A DNA stretch of 64,000 nt from Collybia mongolica (taxonomy: Eukaryota > Basidiomycota > Agaricomycetes > Agaricales > Clitocybaceae), in NCBI GenBank assembly GCA_013420905.1, contig JAAXNY010000006.1:3968001-4032000 (forward strand), written 5' to 3'. The position numbers and the translations under genes are program-made. The notes under the pieces were generated by a model. That model did no database searches, was not told the origin of the DNA, and saw only the letters and a program-made list of their open reading frames with translations. Of this stretch, positions 57,236 to 64,000 are shown one piece after another; within the stretch, counting starts at the first letter, position 1, and each line of letters opens with the position of its first letter.

Positions 57236-58255
57236 ATGAAAGCCATTTCTACTGCTCAGCACAATACTGTTGTTTCTCTCCTCAATGAGGGCTATTCTCA
57301 GCGTCAAATCAAGGAGAAAACTGGTCTAGGGAAGGGTACCATCAGTAGGATCAGCAAAGATGTGGATGGAAACAAAGAAAACAACCTTGGTGGCTGCCCC
57401 TCCAAGCTGTCTGTTCGTGACAAACAGTCAATTATTCGTCAAATCAAGTCAGGGAAGCTTGATAATGCAGTTCAGGCTACCCAATTCATCAATGGCATCA
57501 TCCCCAATCCTGTCACACCCCAGACAGTCAGAAATGCACTCAAGGAAAATCAATTTTATGCTGCTACAAAGAGGAAAGCTCCTCTTCTCAAACGAGCCCA
57601 TCGCATCTGGCGTCTCCAGTTTGCAAAATATCATGAAAGCTGGACTGTGGAGGACTGGAAAAGGGTTCTATGGACAGATGAGACCAAAATCAATAGGATT
57701 GGGTCAGATGGAAAGGTTTATGTCTGGAAACAAAGGGGAGAACCACCATCTGATAGAACAACATCACCTACTGTCAAACATGGAGGAGGAGGAAACCTCA
57801 TGGTATGGGGTTGTATGGGGTGGAATGGAGTGGGAAAGCTCATAGAGGTGCAGGGGAACATGGACAAGGTTCAATACTGTGAAATTTTGGAGAGTGGAGT
57901 TCAGGAAAGTTTTGAGAAGTTGGAAATGGTGGATGGCGAGCGCTACTTTCAGCAAGATAACGACCCCAAACACACATCTGGACTGGCCACACAGTGGTTT
58001 GAAGACAACAACATTCAAGTCCTTGGCTGGCCTGCCCAATCCCCTGACATGAATCCAATAGAACACCTTTGGGAACATCTCAAGCGCCGTCTTAAAGAAT
58101 ATCCGACACCACCCAAAGGAGTACATGAGTTGTGGGATAGATTGGCTGAAGAGTGGGGTGAAATTCCACCAGAGGTATGCCAAAACCTGATAGAAAGTAT
58201 GCCCAGGCAGATACAAGCAGTTATAAAGGCAAAAGGTGGTCATACAAAGTATTAG
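57236..58255 (+). CDS. Tc1-like transposase, intact
   Basis: 339 residues without a break. The N-terminus has two helix-turn-helix parts (VVSLLNEGYSQRQIKEKTGL followed by GKGTISRISK, and a second segment with ATKRKAPLLKRAHRIW). Catalytic residues: Asp in LWTDETKINR, Asp in FQQDNDPKHTS, Glu in SPDMNPIEHLW, with 34 residues between the last two (DD34E), so Tc1 rather than mariner. WDPAQ-type Gly-rich linker (PTVKHGGGGNLMVWGCMGW) is present. It binds and cuts its own terminal repeats and inserts at TA. The absence of stops contrasts with the surrounding relics. Confidence 0.93.
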   Translation: MKAISTAQHNTVVSLLNEGYSQRQIKEKTGLGKGTISRISKDVDGNKENNLGGCPSKLSVRDKQSIIRQIKSGKLDNAVQATQFINGIIPNPVTPQTVRNALKENQFYAATKRKAPLLKRAHRIWRLQFAKYHESWTVEDWKRVLWTDETKINRIGSDGKVYVWKQRGEPPSDRTTSPTVKHGGGGNLMVWGCMGWNGVGKLIEVQGNMDKVQYCEILESGVQESFEKLEMVDGERYFQQDNDPKHTSGLATQWFEDNNIQVLGWPAQSPDMNPIEHLWEHLKRRLKEYPTPPKGVHELWDRLAEEWGEIPPEVCQNLIESMPRQIQAVIKAKGGHTKY

Positions 58256-58271
58256 ATAGAAAATTAATAGA

Positions 58272-58482
58272 GGGTCAAAAAACTGCCCCAATGAGTAATC
58301 ATTTTGTTTGGCCTATAGCTTAATGGGTTTTGATCCAAATCACATGATCCAGGGTCCATTGGAAAGCCACGATGTCATAGTATCTTACATAATTACCCCA
58401 GGTCCCCTGCTTATGTCAGCACTTCATACCATATTGATCTTTCAAAAATGTACAAACATTGGGGCAGTTTTTTGAGCCACTG
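58272..58482. repeat. Right terminal inverted repeat of Tc1-like element
   Basis: Mirror of the left arm, with cores at about 58275-58292 and 58456-58476. Confidence 0.85.
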
Positions 58483-59852
58483 TACGTCCCAAAACACGCT
58501 GACCTTCGCAGACGTATAGTTGCGCAACATCACGATTCGCGAATTGCGGGACACGCCGGAAGATGGAAGACGTTGGAACTCGTATCGCGCAATTACTGGT
58601 GGCCTCAAATGTCGCGCTACATCGGCAAATACTGCAAGACATGTGACCTCTGTCTCCAAACGAAGGCTCAGCGTCAACTTCCAAGCGGCGAACTTAAACC
58701 GCTGCCGATTCCGGAAGGTCGCTGGGACGTCGCAAGCGTGGATTTCATCGTGGAACTCCCCGAGTCGCAAGGGCATGATGCGATCATGGTAGTGGTGGAC
58801 ACGGTGGGTAAACACGCGCACTTCATCCCAACCACGACGACAATTACCGCGCTTGGATCGGCGAGGCTTTACCTCCAGCATGTGTGGAAGTTGCACGGCT
58901 TACCGAAGGCTATGGTCTCCGACCGAGGGGTACAGTTCGTGGCGGAATTCACAAGGGAGTTATATCGCATGCTTGATATTAAACTCACAGCGTCTATGGC
59001 GTACCACCCACAGACAGACGGACAGACCGAGCGAGTGAACCAGGAACTGGAGCAGTATCTCCGGTTATTCGTCAGCGAGCGACAGGACAACTGGGTCGAC
59101 CTTTTACCGCTCGCCGAATTCCAGTACAATAACCACGTCCACTCCTCGACACAGCACTCGCTGTTCTTCCTGGACACCGGTCGACATCCACGCATGGGCT
59201 TCGAACCACAGACCGCACCATCCCGGCTGGAAACCGCGAACGAATTCCGCGACCGAATGAAGGACACCCTCGAGGAAGCCCGCACCGCATTAGCCAAAGC
59301 CAAGGACGAGATGGCGATGTACTACAATCGCCGCTGAAACCCAACACCCGACTACCAGGTTGGAGACCGGATGTATTTGGATTCGCGCGACATTCGTATC
59401 ACTCAACCGTCGCAGAAACTGGCTCACCGCTACATCGGGCCCTACCCCATCGAAGCCAAGGTTGGATCGCACGCCTACCGCCTCAAACTTCTGCTGGCGC
59501 TATCGCGCATCCACCCGGTCTTCCATGTTGTCAAACTCCTACCCGCGCCGCACGACCCAATACCCGGTAGAACGGTCACCAAAGTCCCTGAACCCACTCT
59601 CATAGACGGTGAGGTACATTATGAGGTTCAGGAGATCATGGACAGCCGGATTTACAGGAACAAGCTGCAGTACCTGGTCGCCTGGAAGGGCTACAGCTAC
59701 GAACAGAACACCTGGGAACCCGCCGACAAGGTGAATGCGGACGAGTTGGTCGCCGAATTCTACAGACGCAACCCCGGAGCACCGCGACGCGTACAACGCG
59801 TCCAATTCGCACAGATCCCGTTCCAACGCCGGCGTGAAGACACGCGAACCTA

Positions 59853-59862
59853 GAAGGGGGGT
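59853..59862 (+). other. Polypurine tract
   Basis: Purine-rich GAAGGGGGG just before the 3' LTR, the expected primer for plus-strand DNA synthesis. Confidence 0.7.
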
Positions 59863-59864
59863 AA

Positions 59865-60274
59865 TGTAAGGGGAACTCCATTTCCGCCTTACTTCGCCGA
59901 TCTAGCCTTACTTCGCCGAATCTCACTCCGCCGACTTACGATACAATTTCTCTGCTTACTTCGCGCTCACTCAATTACATTCACTACATCGCACGTTCAT
60001 TACCTACGCCCACACGCACCCCCACTCTCTACTTCGCGCGCAGTTCGCCGCCAGACTTCGCACTTGTTCGGACTATCAAGGGCACGGTCACGTGACCTTC
60101 GCTAGCCCAACGCGTGTCGTCGTACCGCACCGGGAACATGTATTTAATGTAGTACTAGGTATATAGCACACCCCCCCTGATGGAGGCTCCTCAGAGAATT
60201 CTCTTAGGATCCCCTCCACCAGCGTCGGCCCGCTCTACTAAGTTCGCGCGCACTCCGCCGGAGTTGCCCTTACA
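59865..60274 (+). repeat. 3' LTR of the Gypsy element
   Basis: 410 bp, lacking the 56-bp insert of the 5' LTR. Confidence 0.92.
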
Positions 60275-60284
60275 ACCTGGTGGG

Positions 60285-60680
60285 GGAGGTTTTTCCCCCA
60301 CTTAATGGATGAAAGCAGCATTTCCTAAGTTTAGTGGATGAATCTAAAGGGTATGAAATTGGGATGAAACTTCATCCCAGATATCTCATCCCTTGAGAGG
60401 ATGAATTTCTGCTCTTATAATTTCAGAAATTTTCATCCCTTAGTGGTGTGAACTTTTATCCCATTAGAGGTGAATTATATGGGACAATTTTAATCCAGTG
60501 AAAAAGAGGGGAATTTCATCCTATAATGGGTGGGTTTTATTAGATCATTTTAATCTATTAGAGAGTGAACTTTTATCCCATAAAAGGTGGAATATGTGGG
60601 ATGATTTAAGTTCAGCATAGAAGGTATTTCATCCCACAAATAGTGGGTTTATGGGATGACTTTACTGCCTTAGACTTGGG
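60285..60680. repeat. AT-rich array with GATGAAATTCATcc motifs
   Basis: The TTCATCC/GGATGAA family recurs about a dozen times, including the palindrome GGGATGAAACTTCATCCC at about 60360-60377. This adjoins the Gypsy insertion and may once have been contiguous with the array at 51345-52136. Confidence 0.65.
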
Positions 60681-62639
60681 TGGAGTGGGCCAACACACTG
60701 TGTGGCAGGTACTTGTTCTTTATTTCTTTTCTTAGGAGAAATAAGTCCATTCCACAGTCAGGAAGTTGTAAATGACTAGAAACAACATAGGTGATAGTTT
60801 ATGGAGGTCATGTGACCATGGGAAAATGTTACAAAGTAAACAAGCAATGCCTGTGCACAAAACCCAATGCCATAGCTTGCCTGGCTATGGAGAAAACACA
60901 AAAACCATCAGAACTAACTTTTTCCCAGGATCATGGACACTAAATAAGCATTCAGATTGTTGTCATGTATTTGGTATACTTATGTGGTGGGATAGATCAT
61001 GTGACATGTGACAATAAATAGAGAAATCAATCCTCTTTGTATTTCAGGTAAATATAGTAGTAGTTGTTGATTATTCCAATGTTTAGCATAATTTCCCACA
61101 AGGGTTATGTTTGGTCAGGGTCATTGTTATTATAAAATGTTTATCCACCCCTGGCATAACACACAGACCTTCAGAACTAGCTAAATCTGGACATTTCTAA
61201 TATTTCGCTCAAAATAGACCGTGGGAAAAATGTGCTCAACAAGGAAATTGTAGAGCCATGTTTGTACATTCCAAACATATAAAAACAAAGTTAATAGCTT
61301 TACTGGTTATGGAGAAAATCACAAAATAAATTTTCAAACGCGACACTTTGAAATATTAGATATGCATAATTTTGATGGCATCATCAAAAGCATTATGTAA
61401 GCATCCCAAATACATGCAAATTATGTCACAATACTTTGTATTTGTGGAGAAATGCTGTAAAAAGCCATAAGAGAAGAAAAATCCCATTATGGAATTATTT
61501 TCCCGCAGTGTTGAAATATGAATCAATGAATGAATCACCTTTTTGCCCGAAAACTGGGTTGATAAAGAACTCGTAACATAATGATCCTCCCTGCAACCAT
61601 TCAAACATGGTGGGTGCACATATTTCAGCCTCCTATTAATAATGAATAGTATACAATTTGAATAAATAAATAAAAATATCTGTCAGCATCCTCAGATTTG
61701 ATCACATGGCTTTGTTGACCGAGATGCCCGACGGCGGAACATTCCAAGCTATATAATGTGTTGGCAGCTGCTTTCACACACTTTCCTTCTTGCTCTCGTA
61801 CCACCACTATTGCCCATTGCTGCCTCCCATCCTCCCCCTCGTAGTAAACACTCTTCGTTGATAGATTACAATTAGTATAATGTTAGATTACAATTACTAT
61901 CATAATACATGTAGTAGTCATTTGAATTCCAATACAAACTATAAGGCTTTGTTAAGAATATTATTAAATGCTAATAATGATCTTACAGGAAACCGAAGGA
62001 CATCATTAGTATGCAGGATAAAACCATGCCTGACAATGTCCTCAACATGGTACACCACTTCGTTGACCTCAAAGTGCAGGTGGACAATGAGGGGGTCTCA
62101 GTATGTCTGTCAACCCAATCTAATCCAAAGCACATTAACATTGACCCATTTTACAGATCACTTCATTACCACAAGGTCAACAAAGACAATGAGCAGTCTG
62201 GCAGTGCACGAAGACCAACAACTTCCATCCATTACTTAACTTTCTTTTATCTTTATCATGCTAATCTGACCAGCCGAACTCACCACCTTATGTAAAGTTG
62301 CTCATGCTAAAGAAAAAGTAGGGAGTCCTATTCCATGCCCACTGTGCAGCATTGCTGGAAATGGGTTCTGTCTCCAGACGCAGCTTCAGGATGACAAGGA
62401 TTTATATAGGGCAATTTGGGTAAGTTTTCTCATTACTAACCTCAATACATGATTCTAACAAATCACAGTGTTGCGTTTGCAGTCTGGTTGGTAATGCTGG
62501 TGATCAGGAACTTTGGAATGAGGGATATGAATCAGAGGTATACTAGTTAATAGAGCATTCAAATTACAATACCTTAGATCTTATGGATGTTAAACCTTAA
62601 CTGTACAAAATGAACAAAGTGTGTTTATTGATAACAGGG
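60681..62639. other. AT-rich interval, no recognisable gene
   Basis: Two sub-regions share a loose block: accatgggaaaatgt at about 60815 and accgtgggaaaaatgt at about 61218, each followed by a similar atagctt...tggttatggagaaaa stretch. A frame at 62011-62295 (MVHHFVDLKVQVDNEGVSVC) has coding-like composition but no identifiable family. Confidence 0.4.
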
Positions 62640-63190
62640 AAGAAATAATGAATTCAAATTTAAGTGACGTAAATGGCATGGAATTAATCCCCACAAAGGC
62701 TATTATTCTCACCTGTGATGGTATGAAATCCATCCCTACAAAGGCTATTATTTTCACCTATCATGGTATGAAATTCATCCCATAGCCTCAAAAATTTGCA
62801 GTAATGTTACCCCAAAAAACATTGCTATTCTCACCCATCAAGGTAGTAGATTAATCCCATATTGATAGGAATTACCTCCCACAATGGTTATTTTTTCCAC
62901 CTATGGTGAAATGAAATTCATCCCATAGCCTCGAGAATCAGGGGGTATGAATATGGACAAATTTTGCATGAAATTCATCCACTAAATTATACCTTAAGGG
63001 GGGGTTTTCCATCCATTTTTCCCCCCACAGGGGGTGTGTTTTCAAACATCTTCAAGATGAAATTCATTACATTTTAGGATTGCTAAGTGAATGAATTTCA
63101 TATTTTTAATGTATTATTTCTATTATTTAAGAGGATGAAACACAGGGTTGAATTTCATCTATTCTCAGTTTCACAGTGAATTATTAAGGC
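62640..63190. repeat. AT-rich array with degenerate 60-bp repeat
   Basis: A unit like cccacaaaggctattattctcacctatcatggtatgaaattcat recurs about four times between 62690 and 62935, mixed with the palindromic motif. It shares the motif family with the arrays at 51345 and 60285. Confidence 0.65.
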
Positions 63191-64000
63191 TATTATTGGT
63201 TTGGGTTGTCGGTGCCATGAAAGGGTGTAATCAATCCCTGCCGTGGCAGTCAATTCACAAACAGAACGCTATAGATAATCAGATAGATTCTGTGAATAAA
63301 AATGAAACTTACGCAAATTGATGTATATAAATCCTGGTCATCTTCTAAACACATTGCAAACTGTAAGTTAAATTTCTTTCTGCTAGAGCCGCGCGCTGGC
63401 TGTAGTATCAAGTCCAATGTTATCTCTTTTGCAGCAGTGGATTTGCACAGGGTGTCGTTCTCGGCTGATGGTATTGACAAAGTTGAGCACACATTGAAGA
63501 AGAAATAAATCGGATGTAGGTACCTTGTAGTTTCTTTAGCTTAGCTTGTAGGGTCATGGTCTGTGCCACTTCAGGTGTAATACAATTAGTGAAATCATCC
63601 TACTAGAGGAAGTGGCAACTACCTAATACTTTATTTTTGGCAGGAGTTGACCCCAACTTGACCTTGCCACCACGCTTATTGACTTTCGATGCTGAGGATT
63701 TAGCCATGAGGATTGTGAGAATTGAGTTGTTGAGGGAGAGGAGAGATGTCTTGCATCCTTAAGAATTCAAATATGGATATGCTCCATGGTTAGGCACTAT
63801 TGACGCGGAAGCGGAAAACACAAAATCTTGACACTAGTGCAAGGGTCAGAATGAGGAATTCCGACTCCAATTCACTTAATTGTTGCTTGATGAGTTCTAA
63901 TGTCAGATATTGGGGCAGAGGGTTTTGCTATTGCAGCTCCATGGATCTCTGAACAAGTGTTGGAAAAGACACCTGTAGAGTAGTGAAATCATATATAGTG
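63191..64000. other. Window end; possible fragment of a gene
   Basis: A frame from an acceptor-like tttggcag at 63643 reads VDPNLTLPPRLLTFDAEDLA then MRIVRIELLRERRDVLHP and stops at 63760-63762. It might be the last exon of an unknown gene. No family recognised; low support. Confidence 0.3.

Larger units (their letters stand above)
56875..58482 (+). mobile_element. Tc1-like DNA transposon nested in the Gypsy integrase
   Basis: A 1608-bp element starting CAGTGGCTCAAAAAACTGCC and ending in its complement, with TA at 56873-56874 and 58483-58484. Long terminal inverted repeats of about 211 bp (56875-57085 and 58272-58482) match closely. The transposase frame is intact, so autonomous activity is plausible. 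Confidence 0.93.
54293..59853 (+). pseudogene. Pol polyprotein (protease-RT-RNase H-integrase-chromodomain), interrupted
   Basis: Pol begins in the -1 frame relative to gag, overlapping its stop, so a -1 frameshift or re-initiation is likely. Protease: SLVDSGATGLFID. RT: KFDVRWGYNNVRIKEGDEWK and VYIDDILIY (the YxDD box). RNase H: FRVEADSSDFATGAVL and IWTDHKNLEYF. Integrase: HHDSRIAGHAG plus CKTCDLC (HHCC), DFIVELP, SDRGVQF and TDGQTERVNQELEQ (DDE), then GPYPIEAKVG. Chromodomain: YLVAWKGYSYEQNTWEP. The frame contains TGA at 55934, 56606 and 59335 and is split by the Tc1 insertion at 56873. With that insertion removed the frame continues throughout. No other disruption was seen. Confidence 0.93.
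52528..60274 (+). mobile_element. Ty3/Gypsy chromodomain retrotransposon (chromovirus) with nested Tc1 element
   Basis: Complete element of 7747 bp flanked by the 5-bp target duplication ACCTG (52523-52527 and 60275-60279). LTRs start TGTAAGGGG and end CCCTTACA. Gag with zinc knuckle, protease, reverse transcriptase, RNase H, integrase and a chromodomain appear in the Ty3/Gypsy order. Removing the inserted 1608-bp Tc1 element plus one TA leaves about 6.1 kb, normal for the group. The LTRs differ by one substitution and one 56-bp insert, so the insertion is young. Confidence 0.95.

Noticed and set aside
54293..59853. TGA read as an amino acid (recoding)
   Set aside because: Only transposon copies contain such TGAs; single-copy genes end normally at TGA, and deamination explains them.
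61880..62295. Small gene in the AT-rich tail
   Set aside because: Overlapping frames without motif or reliable splice sites; mentioned only within the interval entry.

Overview
The window is from a filamentous basidiomycete, most likely an Agaricomycete; I cannot resolve the genus. The coding regions are broken by many short introns of about 45-85 bases. The gene set is eukaryotic (Ski2, eEF2, Sho1, Fhit, RNase H1 with a hybrid-binding domain). F-box/LRR and kinase-like families typical of mushroom-forming fungi are present, and the mobile elements (chromodomain Gypsy, pogo, Tc1, 5'-truncated LINEs) fit a fungus.

Layout. From 0.7 to 44.6 kb lies gene-rich single-copy DNA: the Ski2 RNA helicase, a homeodomain-like protein, a Ser/Pro-rich unknown, a gene-poor gap (9.5-12.3 kb), an RRM-like protein, an APH-type phosphotransferase, two tandem eEF2 genes, two tandem GNAT acetyltransferase genes in a segmental duplication, the osmosensor Sho1, an RNF10/Mag2-type RING protein, WBP11, an F-box protein, a PhzF-like protein, a kinase-like protein, an FAD monooxygenase, a Fhit-like hydrolase, an F-box/LRR-type protein, a SIKE/FGFR1OP2-like coiled-coil protein and RNase H1.

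From about 44.9 kb to the end the window is a transposon island: a LINE relic with an A-rich tail, a pogo element with TA target duplications and four nonsense changes, a second LINE relic, arrays rich in a palindromic ATGAAATTCAT-type motif, and a 7.7-kb chromodomain Gypsy element. The Gypsy has near-identical LTRs and an ACCTG target duplication, and a 1.6-kb Tc1-like element with an intact transposase sits inside its integrase. The Gypsy landed in the upstream region of a minus-strand gene fragment of unknown identity. The last 3.7 kb is AT-rich repeat DNA with no convincing gene.

How it fits together. The single-copy genes are ordinary housekeeping and signalling genes (RNA decay, translation, osmosensing, splicing, RNA:DNA hybrid removal) without an evident shared pathway. 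The points most worth attention are: the two eEF2 paralogues, which share near-identical tracts next to diverged ones and differ at the conserved regulatory threonine; the GNAT pair, with a shared near-identical intron; the retroelement's apparent Tf1-type self-priming signal; an intron-like 56-bp insert in only one LTR; and premature stops in the Gypsy and pogo elements that are all explicable as C:G to T:A changes. I see no clearly undescribed multi-gene system.
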